A stretch of DNA of 64,000 bases from Candidatus Gastranaerophilales bacterium. Lineage in GTDB: Bacteria; Cyanobacteriota; Vampirovibrionia; Gastranaerophilales; Gastranaerophilaceae. Location of the stretch: contig CALUVN010000002.1 of the NCBI GenBank assembly GCA_944324235.1, forward strand, positions 1-64,000. Reading direction: 5' to 3'. Position 1 is the first letter of the stretch. Every line of letters starts with the position of its first letter. The notes beneath the pieces are model-generated. The model did no database searches, was not told the DNA's origin, and saw nothing but the letters and a program-made list of their open reading frames with translations. The position numbers were made by a program, and so were the translations under genes. Positions 35,944-44,959 of this stretch are shown piece by piece.

Positions 35944-36585
35944 ATGGACAGAAGAAAATTTATAAAAAATACGCTTATAACTGCTGCAGGTGCTGCCGTT
36001 ATAGGAGCTGCAGCAGGATTTGAGAGTAACAAATTATTTAACGGAGGAAAAAAAATGAAGATACTTGTCATCACGGGAAGCCCGAGAAAAAACGGAAATT
36101 CGAACACTCTTGCTGATAATTTTATAAAAGGTGCTGAAGAAGCAGGCCATAGTGTTGTAAGGTTTGATTCAGCCTTCAAAAATGTTCACCCTTGCGTTGC
36201 TTGCAACAAATGCGGAATGAACGGTCAATGCGTGTTCAAAGACGACTTTGAATTTGTAAAGACAAATATAATAGATGCAGATGCTGTTGTGTTTGCAACT
36301 CCAATGTATTATTTCGGAATTTCAGCACAGATAAAAGCCGTTATCGACAGATTTTATGCTATTAACGGACAAATCCATGTATCTAAAAAAGCCGTACTAC
36401 TTTTGACTTATGCCGACACATCTGCAAAAGAAGCTCAGCCTATAATAAGCCATTATGAAACCTTACTGAATTATCTCGGCTGGTCTGATGCAGGAAAAGT
36501 TATAGCGTCAGGAGTCTGGACAGAGGGTGATGTTAATCATACCCAATATCCAAAACAGGCTTATGAATTGGGTAAAAATATATAG
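35944..36585 (+). CDS. Flavodoxin-fold NADPH-dependent FMN reductase with Tat-type signal and internal start
   Basis: A 213-residue protein. The N-terminus DRRKFIKNTLITAAGAAVIGAAAG is a twin-arginine signal (RRKFIK plus a weakly hydrophobic stretch). The flavodoxin-like domain follows, with the FMN phosphate loop TGSPRKNGNSNTL at 44-56, four cysteines (C84, C87, C90, C96) in HPCVACNKCGMNGQC, and ATPMYYFGISAQIKAVIDR. It resembles iron-sulfur flavoproteins or NAD(P)H quinone-type reductases. A second ATG at 36055 (residue 38) has a better SD (GGAGG, 7 nt) than the first (GGAGG, 12 nt) and would make a 176-residue cytosolic form. Confidence 0.88.
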   Translation: MDRRKFIKNTLITAAGAAVIGAAAGFESNKLFNGGKKMKILVITGSPRKNGNSNTLADNFIKGAEEAGHSVVRFDSAFKNVHPCVACNKCGMNGQCVFKDDFEFVKTNIIDADAVVFATPMYYFGISAQIKAVIDRFYAINGQIHVSKKAVLLLTYADTSAKEAQPIISHYETLLNYLGWSDAGKVIASGVWTEGDVNHTQYPKQAYELGKNI

Positions 36586-36615
36586 GAGCAATGTTTAGGG
36601 AAAATAAACATAAAA

Positions 36616-37065
36616 ATGGAAATCAGAGAAATTAGAGAAAATAAAACAGAGTTTATGGACTTACTGTTAATCGGAGATGAGGAAGAGAATATGATTAACA
36701 GGTACTTAGATAGGTCAACGCTTTTTGTTGTGTATGATAGCGGAAAACCGGTATCTTTATGCGCGGTAATAAAAATCGATTCCGATACAATAGAAATTAA
36801 AAATCTAGCGACATTCCCAGAATATCAAAATAAAGGATACGCTACTAAATTACTGAATTTTGTATTTGACAGATACAAAGAAAATTTCAATTCAGTAATT
36901 CTCGGAACTGGAGAAAATGAAAAAACACTTAATTTCTACAAAAAATGCGGGTTTGTACAAACCCGCAGAGTAAAAAATTTTTTTACCGATAATTATTCGC
37001 ATCCTATATTTGAAAACGGGAAACAATTAGTCGATATGATTTATCTGAAAAAATCTTTAACCTAA
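36616..37065 (+). CDS. GNAT-family N-acetyltransferase
   Basis: A 149-residue acetyl-CoA-dependent acetyltransferase. The acetyl-CoA loop motif is in IKNLATFPEYQNKGYATKLL (Q/R-x-x-G-x-A/G type). The later part has GTGENEKTLNFYKKCGF, the usual strand-helix end of GNAT enzymes. No substrate is suggested. It is 31 nt after the flavoprotein gene. Confidence 0.88.
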   Translation: MEIREIRENKTEFMDLLLIGDEEENMINRYLDRSTLFVVYDSGKPVSLCAVIKIDSDTIEIKNLATFPEYQNKGYATKLLNFVFDRYKENFNSVILGTGENEKTLNFYKKCGFVQTRRVKNFFTDNYSHPIFENGKQLVDMIYLKKSLT

Positions 37066-37112
37066 AAAGGATAAATTTATCCTATTTATCAATTTGGCTT
37101 TCAGTAAATGTA

Positions 37113-37973
37113 TCAGCCCTGTGTCCCATTTTCATTTAAAACTTCTTTTAATGTTTTGAGTGCTGCAAGAGTATTTGGAAATCCTACATAAGGCAGGCAT
37201 TGAATTATTGCGGCTGTTACTGTTTCTTTTGAATTTCCTGCTTTCAAATTACCCTTAATATGACTTTTTAAAGTCACCGTATTTCCGGTTGTAACAAGAG
37301 CTGATATAAATAATAATTCTCTGGTTTTAACATCAAGCCCTTCACGCGTATAAAAGTCTCCGAAACAAACTTCGGTTAAAAATCTTGAAACATCTGCACC
37401 CATATCGGCAGGAAGCCCTTCCATTGCGACATTTATTTCATCACCGTAAAGAGGATTTTGAATTTCCAAGCCTTTTTCATAACGTTCTTCTTCTTTAACA
37501 GTTGCTGTGGATTTCAGAGGTGTGTCAATTCCTCGTTCTTTGAAAACTTCGTTTAAGACACTTAAAGCATTCAGAGTTTTCGGAAAACCTATAAACGGCG
37601 CAAGCTGATAAATAGCTTCCCTGAGTTCAACAGGAGTTGCTCCTGCATTCAATGCACCGTTAATGTGTGCTTTCAACTGCGGTAAAGTCTGCTGTACCGC
37701 AAGAGATGTTACTGTCAGCATCTCTCTTGTTTTAATATCCAGTTCGCCAACGGTGAAAATTTCTCCGAAAATATATTTTTGTAAAATTGCCATCATTTCA
37801 GGATCATCACCCGTAGGCGTCAGAGCTTCTCCGTTAAATAAAATTCTGTAATTCTTTTTACAAATATCTGTTCTTGTCATATCTATATCCTCACTATTTA
37901 ATCCGTTCGCTAATACAAAATTTGATTGAATCGTCATTACAGCTAAACAGATTGCAAACATTTTTTTAAACAT
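37113..37973 (-). CDS. Secreted tandem carboxymuconolactone decarboxylase-like protein
   Basis: A 286-residue protein with a signal peptide (MFKKMFAICLAVMTIQSNFVLA) and two CMD/AhpD-like domains. Each repeats a similar block: TREMLTVTSLAVQQTLPQLK with LREAIYQLAPFIGFPKTLNA, and TRELLFISALVTTGNTVTLK with VTAAIIQCLPYVGFPNTLAA. The Cys-x-x-Cys pair of AhpD is absent. The ATG at 37973 has GGAGATATAA upstream. The start lies inside the end of the DUF3737 gene (31-nt overlap). Role unknown, possibly redox or lactone chemistry in the periplasm. Confidence 0.85.
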   Translation of the reverse strand: MFKKMFAICLAVMTIQSNFVLANGLNSEDIDMTRTDICKKNYRILFNGEALTPTGDDPEMMAILQKYIFGEIFTVGELDIKTREMLTVTSLAVQQTLPQLKAHINGALNAGATPVELREAIYQLAPFIGFPKTLNALSVLNEVFKERGIDTPLKSTATVKEEERYEKGLEIQNPLYGDEINVAMEGLPADMGADVSRFLTEVCFGDFYTREGLDVKTRELLFISALVTTGNTVTLKSHIKGNLKAGNSKETVTAAIIQCLPYVGFPNTLAALKTLKEVLNENGTQG

Positions 37974-38833
37974 TTTATATCTCCTCTGTTTTTTCTTAAT
38001 AAGACCTTGCCTGAACATTTCATAACAGCATCTTCCATTATAATATCGCCGATACTGTCTGCAGTAATTGTGCCTGATTTAGGATTTTTGACAGATAAAA
38101 TATGGCCCTTTACATCGGCTTTTACATCAGAATATTCAAATGCCAAATCAGTATCTTCCATTGTGCAATTTATTAACTTCAGGTTTTTACAGTAACACAG
38201 TGGCTGTGTTCCGATAATTTTACAATTAATAAATGTTAAATTTTCACTGAACCAGCCTAAATATTCACCTTTTACGACCGAATCCTTCACGACAACATTT
38301 TTACTGTGCCAGAAAGCGTCTTTTGTATCAAGGTTTGAATTTTTGATACTGAGATTTTTCATATACTGGAAGGAATATTTCCCTGTCATTGTAAGGTTTT
38401 CAATCTCTACATCTTTTGACTCAAATAAAAAGTACATTGAATCAATTGCTGAATTTGTGATTTTAACACCTTTGCATCTCCAGCCGAATTCTGGTGAAAC
38501 AATGTGGCAGTTATCAACAGAAATATTTTTGCATTCTCTGAGACACTTAATCCCCTGAATATCACAATAGGTTATCTCTCCATCAATGCAATACCATAGC
38601 GGGGCTCTTGTTTTTTCATCCATTGATGAATTCGTAAGCAGGAATTTTTTTGCGTGCCACATCGGATAGCGGAGCGAAAAAGAACATCCATTCACTGAAA
38701 AATTTCTGCTCTCTTTTAAGACAGACTCTCCGTCTGCAGGGCCTTCAAATTTGCAGTTCAAGACTTCCGTATCCTTTATATTGTATAAAGAACGCTCTTC
38801 ATCAAATGTTTGGTTTGAAATTTGATTTTTCAT
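37943..38833 (-). CDS. DUF3737 right-handed beta-helix protein
   Basis: A 296-residue cytoplasmic protein made of about 20-residue ladder repeats (for example VLNCKFEGPADGESVL, VNGCSFSLRYPMWHAKKFLL, ITNSAIDSMYFLFES, IKNSNLDTKDAFWHSKNVVV). The match to DUF3737, a pectate-lyase-like fold with unknown function, is good: this family starts with a short F-DEERSLYN block and contains FWHSKN-type rungs. The ATG at 38833 is used. The 3' end overlaps the CMD gene. Confidence 0.85.
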   Translation of the reverse strand: MKNQISNQTFDEERSLYNIKDTEVLNCKFEGPADGESVLKESRNFSVNGCSFSLRYPMWHAKKFLLTNSSMDEKTRAPLWYCIDGEITYCDIQGIKCLRECKNISVDNCHIVSPEFGWRCKGVKITNSAIDSMYFLFESKDVEIENLTMTGKYSFQYMKNLSIKNSNLDTKDAFWHSKNVVVKDSVVKGEYLGWFSENLTFINCKIIGTQPLCYCKNLKLINCTMEDTDLAFEYSDVKADVKGHILSVKNPKSGTITADSIGDIIMEDAVMKCSGKVLLRKNRGDIKCLKKCLQSV

Positions 38834-39009
38834 AGGGGAACTCCGATAATAATTTCATACAAAAGCATTTTCTATATTTATTATTTACCATGTTTCTTAA
38901 AATAGCAAATACTTATATTGTATCGAGTTGTATACCTTATAGGCATACAAAAGTTTTTTACTTTTTACTATAGATATTAAAAAAGAAAAAAGGCACTATT
39001 GATTTTACA

Positions 39010-39018
39010 TGCTATAAT
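39010..39018 (+). promoter_or_regulatory. Extended -10 upstream of the UvrA-like gene
   Basis: TGCTATAAT is a consensus extended -10 element 25 nt before the GTG start at 39044. No good -35 lies at the right distance, as is usual for extended -10 promoters. The preceding 38834-39009 is AT-rich with no gene. Confidence 0.6.
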
Positions 39019-39043
39019 TTTTTTATTAAAAGGTGGAATTTAA

Positions 39044-41545
39044 GTGAAAAACGAGAATAGTTTAAAACCGGATAAAATACTGGTACGCGGAGCAAAAGTA
39101 CATAATCTAAAAAACATTGACGTTGATATTCCGCTAAACAAAATTGTCGGTATCGCAGGGGTGTCAGGGTCTGGAAAATCTTCGCTTGCACTCGGGGTAT
39201 TATATGCTGAAGGTTCAAGAAGATATCTGGAAGCTCTTTCTACTTATACAAGACGCCGTATGACACAGGCTGCAAAAGCACAGGTAGACGAGATTTTATA
39301 TGTTCCGGCCTCTCTTGCACTCCATCAGCGGCCGGGAGTTCCGGGGATTAGAAGCACATTTGGCACAGGTTCGGAACTGTTAAACAGTTTAAGACTTATG
39401 TACTCGCGTCTTGCGAACCACAGATGTCCGAACGGGCATTACCTTGAACCGTCGCTCCTTGTCGCGGCAGGTAAAGAACTGGTCTGCCCCGTATGTGGAG
39501 AACATTTTTACGCACCCGGGGCAGAAGAACTTGCCTTTAACAGTCAGGGAGCATGTGAACGCTGCGGAGGTGTCGGTACTATAAGAACGGTTGATGAATC
39601 TACGCTTGTTCCTGACGAATCTGTTACTATTGACGACGGGGCAGTCCTTCCGTGGAACTCTCTTATGTGGTCTTTGATGACTGATGTCTGCCGTGCAATG
39701 GGCGTACGGACAGATGTTCCGTTCCGTGAACTTACAAAGGAAGAAAGAGACATCGTTTTTCACGGACCTGCAGTTAAAAAACATATTTTCTACAAAGCTA
39801 AAAATTCAAATCAGGCAGGCGAAATTGATTTTACATATTACAATGCTGTTTACACTGTAGAAAATGCTCTGAAAAAAGTAAAAGATGAAACAGGGATGAA
39901 AAGGGTTGAAAAATTTCTAAAAGAAGATATTTGCCCTGATTGTAAAGGTTCAAGATTATCTGATGCGGCAAGAGCCCCGAAATTGCGAGGAATATCGTTA
40001 GATAAAGCCTGCGAAATGACTTTATCTGAACTTATAGAATGGGTCAAAGGTGTTCCGCCATCACTCCCAGAAGAAATGCGACCTATGGCTGAATCCATTT
40101 GCGAATCTTTTCAGGTGACAGCAAAACGCTTAATGGATTTGGGACTCGGATACCTTTCGCTTGATAGAGCAGCATCAACGCTTTCCACAGGAGAAAGACA
40201 ACGTATGCAGCTGGCGCGCTCCGTAAGAAACCGTACAACAGGCGTTCTTTATGTACTTGATGAACCTTCTATAGGTTTACATCCTGCAAATATTAAAGGG
40301 CTAAACACTGTTATGCACGACCTTATCGCTGACGGGAATTCCGTCGTGCTGGTTGACCACGATATCCAAATTTTATCGGAATCGGATTGGATTATTGAAA
40401 TGGGGCCTGAATCAGGCGCTGACGGAGGTGAAGTAATCACTCAGGGCACAATTCCCGAAATTATTAAAAACCCTGCGTCCAAAATCGGCCCGTTTTTAGC
40501 TGAAAATAACTCCGCTCAAATTCGCCCGAAAGTTAAAAAATCAGAAATGTTTGATAACGGAGAAATCTATCTTGAGACTTCGCAAATTCACACGGTAAAA
40601 CCTTTGAACGTCAGCATTCCTAAAGGACGCCTTACAGTCATAACAGGGGTGTCAGGCTCGGGAAAAACAACTTTAATTCTGGAAAGTTTAATCCCTGCTC
40701 TTGAAAACAGCATCTCGGGCAAAAATCTGCCGCCGCACGTTAAAAATATATCGGCAGAAGGAATTAAACAGGTTAAACTAATTGATGCAACTCCAATCGG
40801 AATAAATATCCGCTCAACCGTTGCGACATACGCTAACGTACACGACGAACTCAGAAAAGTATTCGCCAGAACAGCAAAGGCAAAAGAACTCGGATACAAA
40901 GCAGGTGATTTTTCTTATAATACAGGCTCTCTTCGCTGCCCGACCTGTGACGGCACAGGCAGCATCAGTCTTGATGTACAATTCTTGCCGGATGTAGAAA
41001 TTCCGTGTCCTGATTGCAGAGGCTCTCGCTATTCAAAAAAATCAGAAAGTATCAAATATATTTCAAAATCAAACGAATCTTATTCATTGCCTGAACTTAT
41101 GGCAATGGATATAAACCACGCACTTACAGCCTGTAAAGATATAAACGTTGTAAGACAGCGTCTTCAAATATTGAAAGATTTGGGACTCGGTTATCTTACA
41201 CTTGGAGAGGCAACACCAAGCCTGTCAGGCGGAGAAGCACAAAGATTAAAACTGGCCTCCGAAATGGGACGCCGTCAGGAAGATTCCATATTTATTTTTG
41301 ATGAACCGACAATCGGCCTCCACCCGCTCGATGTGCAATCACTGCTCGGTGTATTCCAAAAACTTATTGAAAATAAAGCAACAGTTATTGTAATTGAACA
41401 CGATCTTGATGTAATTAAAAATGCTGATTATATCATTGATATGGGCCCAGGTGGAGGGAAAGACGGAGGAACCGTTGTTGCTGCGGGAACTCCGGATGAA
41501 ATCACCGACTGTTCAAACAGCATAACCGGAAAATATCTCAGATAA
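39044..41545 (+). CDS. UvrA2-like excinuclease ATPase lacking the UvrB-binding domain
   Basis: An 833-residue tandem ABC ATPase. Walker A1 is GVSGSGKSS at 39-47, signature 1 STGERQR at 381-387 with LDEPSIGLHP after it. Walker A2 is TGVSGSGKTT near 534 and signature 2 LSGGEAQRLKLA follows. Zinc clusters CPVCGEHF, CPDCKGSRL and CPTCDGTGSI are present. In housekeeping UvrA, signature 1 lies about 455 residues after Walker A1; here the distance is about 340, consistent with loss of the UvrB-binding domain (about 115 residues), as in class II UvrA. Such proteins are linked to drug or DNA-damage tolerance. The start is GTG with AAGGTGG upstream. Confidence 0.9.
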   Translation: MKNENSLKPDKILVRGAKVHNLKNIDVDIPLNKIVGIAGVSGSGKSSLALGVLYAEGSRRYLEALSTYTRRRMTQAAKAQVDEILYVPASLALHQRPGVPGIRSTFGTGSELLNSLRLMYSRLANHRCPNGHYLEPSLLVAAGKELVCPVCGEHFYAPGAEELAFNSQGACERCGGVGTIRTVDESTLVPDESVTIDDGAVLPWNSLMWSLMTDVCRAMGVRTDVPFRELTKEERDIVFHGPAVKKHIFYKAKNSNQAGEIDFTYYNAVYTVENALKKVKDETGMKRVEKFLKEDICPDCKGSRLSDAARAPKLRGISLDKACEMTLSELIEWVKGVPPSLPEEMRPMAESICESFQVTAKRLMDLGLGYLSLDRAASTLSTGERQRMQLARSVRNRTTGVLYVLDEPSIGLHPANIKGLNTVMHDLIADGNSVVLVDHDIQILSESDWIIEMGPESGADGGEVITQGTIPEIIKNPASKIGPFLAENNSAQIRPKVKKSEMFDNGEIYLETSQIHTVKPLNVSIPKGRLTVITGVSGSGKTTLILESLIPALENSISGKNLPPHVKNISAEGIKQVKLIDATPIGINIRSTVATYANVHDELRKVFARTAKAKELGYKAGDFSYNTGSLRCPTCDGTGSISLDVQFLPDVEIPCPDCRGSRYSKKSESIKYISKSNESYSLPELMAMDINHALTACKDINVVRQRLQILKDLGLGYLTLGEATPSLSGGEAQRLKLASEMGRRQEDSIFIFDEPTIGLHPLDVQSLLGVFQKLIENKATVIVIEHDLDVIKNADYIIDMGPGGGKDGGTVVAAGTPDEITDCSNSITGKYLR

Positions 41546-41598
41546 AAAATCATCTCCGAAAAATTGATAATATATATATAAATTCAATAACGCCTTGA

Positions 41599-42573
41599 AA
41601 TTTTCAGATAAATGTTAAAGTTCAGGATAAAGTTCTTGAAAGCCAGACCGCAAAAGCTGAAAATCTTCTTACAAACGGCTACAGGCTAATCCAGCTTAAA
41701 AACTCCGGAAACATGGATGCATTTTTTGCCTGTGAAGGTCTGCTATGCCTGGCAAAACAACATAATTACGGTTTTGATGTATTGGATGACAACGCTCACA
41801 CCTTGAGAATATACGACTTGCCGTCAGAATACATGTCGCCTAATAATGTAGACGACGCAATATTCAGTTGGAATGATACTATTTATCATTATGCAACAAA
41901 TGATGGGATGCTTTTCGGATTGCCTGATTATGAATATCTTCACCCTTATCGTTTTTGCACTACAGGAAAAGGGATATCAGTTATAATTGACGTTAACGGT
42001 GCTAAAAAGCCAAATACCGCATCTAAGGACTTGCACAAATATAGATTGTGTTGGCCTGATGATAATTCAACATTCAAAGTCGAAAACATAATAATTTCAC
42101 AAATAAAACCGATTGCAATATTCAGATATTTTTCTGTTTATTATCCGTTGCTTATTATATTTACCGTAACACTCCCTCTCTGCCTGCCGCAAATCCCTTA
42201 TAAAAAAGCATTTGTTACCCTTTTTCTTATATGCTTTACATCAGCACAAACTGGCAACACCTATCTGGCAAACGAGGATTTAGTCACGTATAATATTCAG
42301 GCTTTACTTATGAATACAGAAAATCCTGCGCTGGTTAAATACCGCAGGGAAAAAAGATATAAACATTTAAAATTACATACCGATCACGCCTTTTTCTTCG
42401 GCGATGCAGCAGATAAAGGCATTAACGAAGGTGAGACAATATATTTTGCTGTTCGGCCTTGCGACTATTTGCATAAACTTGAAATACTCGGTACAAAATT
42501 CAATCTGCAAAGAATTGAAACCTCAAATAAATGCTATTACCTCTTCCGTCTGCAAAGGAGGGAAGCGTTATGA
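41599..42573 (+). pseudogene. Chimeric remnant: pilin-like 5' part joined to a membrane glycosyltransferase 3' part
   Basis: An open frame runs from the stop at 41596 to 42573, but no start codon precedes residues that already look internal (VKVQDKVLESQTAKAENLL). This part and PYRFCTTGKGISVIIDVNGAKKP resemble the body of a type IV pilin-like protein whose FTLAEVLITLG-type N-terminus is missing. From about 42090 the frame turns to membrane sequence (YYPLLIIFTVTLPLCLP) and ends NLQRIETSNKCYYLFRLQRR, like the C-terminus of an ArnT-type glycosyltransferase. An internal ATG at 41713 could still express 286 residues. The stop overlaps the next ATG (ATGA), so the 3' part kept its operon link. I read it as a deletion fusion. 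Confidence 0.55.
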
Positions 42574-43263
42574 AATTACTCGTAATTATTCCTACATTTA
42601 ATGAAGCGGACAATATAACAAATCTGATTGAAAATATATTGTTTTATGTTCCTGATGCAGCTATTCTGGTAATTGACGATTCATCCCCTGACGGCACAGC
42701 TGAAACCGTAGAAAAACTTAAGACAAAGTTATCTAATCTTTATCTTATAAAAAGGGATTCAAAAGCAGGAATTGCCTCTGCATATATCGAAGGTTTCAGA
42801 TACGGAATAAAAAATAATTTTGATGTTTTTTTTACAGATGGATGCTGACTTTTCCCATAATCCTGAATATATACCTGAAATGCTGCAGCAACTACAAAAA
42901 TATGACGTTGTTATCGGTTCAAGACTGGTTAAAGGCGGCGGTACAAAAAACAGAGGAGTGTTAAGACAGACTATAACCTTACTGGGTTCTTTGTATGCCG
43001 GAATTATTCTAAATTGCCCCATCAAAGATTTAACGGGCGGATTTAATATGTGGAGCATAACAGCTATTGAAAAAATAAATCTTAATAACATTATCAGCAA
43101 CGGTTATGCATTTCAAATAGAGATGAAATACAAAGCTTACAAAAACGGATGTAAAATTAAAGAAATTCCTATAATATTCAATGAACGTTTTTGTGGAAAA
43201 TCAAAAATAACAGCAGGAATTCTGGCGGAAGCATTAATAAAAATTTTCAGACTTTTAAAATAA
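42570..43263 (+). pseudogene. Polyprenol-phosphate mannose synthase-like GT2, frameshifted at a T8 run
   Basis: The 5' part (KLLVIIPTFNEADNITNLI, ILVIDDSSPDGTAE) and the 3' part (QMDADFSHNPEYIPEML, IGSRLVKGGG, IKDLTGGFNMW) belong to one dolichol/polyprenol monophosphomannose synthase of about 230 residues. They are in different frames. The break is at eight T (42826-42833). With seven T the text reads DVFLQMDADFSH, the expected catalytic region. The enzyme transfers mannose or glucose from a nucleotide sugar to a lipid carrier, for use by ArnT-like transferases such as the upstream remnant. The 3' part has its own ATG at 42820, but the protein would lack the nucleotide-binding half. Sequencing error is possible. 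Confidence 0.85.
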
Positions 43264-43299
43264 AGGCACGTCTATAATTTATTCAACAACTCCACAATT

Positions 43300-43349
43300 T
43301 TAGTTGGGGTAGAAACCCCAACCTACAGGCTGGTGCTGGCATGATAAAG
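43300..43349 (+). other. Structured intergenic segment
   Basis: GTTGGGG and CCCCAAC form a 7-bp stem with a 6-nt loop, followed by CTACAGGCTGGTGCTGGCATG, directly before the terminator at 43350. Together they could be a small RNA or a leader. I could not match it to a known riboswitch. The downstream gap 43386-43463 contains only the promoter/SD area of the next gene. Confidence 0.3.
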
Positions 43350-43385
43350 TTGCCTTAACACTTCTTAACCTGAAAGGCAATTTTT
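43350..43385 (+). terminator. Terminator downstream of the GT2 remnant
   Basis: TTGCCTT and AAGGCAA pair over a 17-nt loop and are followed by TTTTT. Confidence 0.6.
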
Positions 43386-43463
43386 CACGTATGTATGACT
43401 TTATAAATACATGTAATTGTAAGTAGTATATCCTAGTGTGTCTAGGGGAAAGGATTAACTAAC

Positions 43464-44357
43464 ATGTCAGAAATTGGGATTAATGGCATATTGCCAACAG
43501 GTGGTATGGATACAGCTAAAAAGACAATATCAGAAGCTACAAAACTTGCAGATAGTGCAAGACCACAAATAACGGAGCTACCTAATGTATCACTTGGTAG
43601 AGATTTGGTGTCTCAACCTATTGTATTAAAAGCTAATGAACCATACTTGGGAAAAAGTTTTGATGTTCAAGCATTGGGAAGCAGTCCTATTAAAGTACAA
43701 GAAGTAACAGCAGAAAATGTTGGAGAATTAAGTAAGTCTATTGATATTTGGTATCAAGGGGGAGCTGAAGCTGCTGAAAAAGCTATTGCAGAAGGTAAAC
43801 CAGACCCACGCTTCTTACATCCTAAAGTAGGTGAGTCTATGCAACATTACGGATTAGAACCTATTGGTGGAGATTATGTTACACATGACCTTCAAATAAT
43901 TGATTATGCAAGAAAAAATGGTTTAACTGCATTTGATGAACAAGGCAGAGAATGTTTCTTAAATAGGTACAATGGCGATAAGGCTATTATTGAAAGCACC
44001 TATACAACAAAAGACGGTAAATTCTTGAGTGAAATAGGTGGACTTAAAGGTACTATGGAAGCCACACAAGTTAAAGACATGAAAGTTGCATTACTACCGC
44101 CAGGTTCAAAAGTTGTACCACTTGAAGCAAGTAATCCTAAAATTGTTGGTGTAGGCGATGTTGTTTGTTGTGCTGTTAAGAAGGGTAAACCAAAGAATGA
44201 TTGGTTTGTAAAACCTGTTACAGAGTTTCTAAAAACAGCTAAAGCTAATGCAGAAAAAGGTAACACAGAACTTATAGAAGCTCTTACTAAGTTTGTTGAA
44301 AAGGGTGGCAAAGACGCTGGAGAATGGGCTAAAATCTTACGTAGATTTGCTAGATAA
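43464..44357 (+). CDS. Hypothetical protein with unusual composition
   Basis: A 297-residue soluble protein with an SD (AAAGGA) before the ATG. The N-terminus MSEIGINGILPTGGMDTAKK is Gly/Ile-rich, then Lys/Glu-rich. Blocks such as YGLEPIGGDYVTHDLQIIDYARKNG and VKDMKVALLPPGSKVVPLE look like a folded core, and the end is a helical basic tail (AGEWAKILRRFAR). No signal peptide. The codon choice (more gga, gct, gta, ggt) differs from the neighbouring core genes. Family unknown. The short N-terminal NGI motif recalls the 45101 gene (SINGIFG). Confidence 0.6.
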   Translation: MSEIGINGILPTGGMDTAKKTISEATKLADSARPQITELPNVSLGRDLVSQPIVLKANEPYLGKSFDVQALGSSPIKVQEVTAENVGELSKSIDIWYQGGAEAAEKAIAEGKPDPRFLHPKVGESMQHYGLEPIGGDYVTHDLQIIDYARKNGLTAFDEQGRECFLNRYNGDKAIIESTYTTKDGKFLSEIGGLKGTMEATQVKDMKVALLPPGSKVVPLEASNPKIVGVGDVVCCAVKKGKPKNDWFVKPVTEFLKTAKANAEKGNTELIEALTKFVEKGGKDAGEWAKILRRFAR

Positions 44358-44381
44358 CAAAACATCAAAAGATATAAATAG

Positions 44382-44413
44382 CAGGACTCATGACAATCAT
44401 GAGTCCTGTTTGT
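44382..44413 (+). terminator. Terminator after the gene at 43464
   Basis: CAGGACTCATGA and TCATGAGTCCTG form a perfect 12-bp stem with a 3-nt loop, followed by TTTGTT. Confidence 0.85.
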
Positions 44414-44543
44414 TATGTACACTGTTTCCGCCTATTCAAGAAGTTTGTAGGATGTGGTAAATCTGTGATTTACCACATCTTTTAATAATTTTGTTTTGTG
44501 AATCAATGAATACCTAATAGAACCTGTCAGCATTACTATACTG

Positions 44544-44958
44544 ACAAAATTTATTTTCAAATTTTGTTAATGGCGGGAACGACGAGCGGATTTCAGTACG
44601 GACGACACGAGCAAAGCGAGTTAGTCCGGATAGCGAACAGATTGAGCGAAAGCGACGTAAGTCGCATAAGCGAAACTCTGTGAGCGTGGAGGAAATCCAA
44701 GACAGGCGAGAACGTAGTGAGAGCCGAGGTGTGAATAAACTAAAAAAGACACCATAAGGTGTCTTTTTAAATGGCGGGAACGACGAGGCTCGTGTCTTGC
44801 TCGGTCGCGATTAACGGCAATTACGCGTTTTGCTAATGTGTTTTCAACACAAACGCAAAAGCGCTCCAGCCTCAGCTCCCTCGCGCAACTCGCAAAAAGC
44901 ATTTCTCGCCACTATCAATTCGGCCATTAAAAAAAGCCACACAAGGTGGCTTCTTTTA
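44544..44958 (-). repeat. Tandem copies of the tRNA-Asp 3' end, each followed by its own terminator
   Basis: The sequence TGGCGGGAACGACGAG occurs at 44571 and 44772, and again as the true tRNA-Asp 3' end at 44960. The second and third copies share 21 nt (through gctcg). On the minus strand each copy ends with CCA and is followed by a different terminator: 44929-44957 (GCCAC/GTGGC), 44742-44768 (GACACC/GGTGTC) and 44544-44567 (ACAAAATTT/AAATTTTGT). The spacers are GC-richer than the surroundings and full of small inverted repeats. No protein frame is credible here. Repeated tRNA 3' ends are what successive site-specific integrations leave behind. Confidence 0.7.
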
Positions 44959-44959
44959 A

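Noticed and set aside
43264-43385. Cyclic di-GMP or glutamine riboswitch
   Set aside because: The hairpin and GGCTGGTGCTGG run do not match the conserved cores of these riboswitches that I know, so I only report it as a structured segment.
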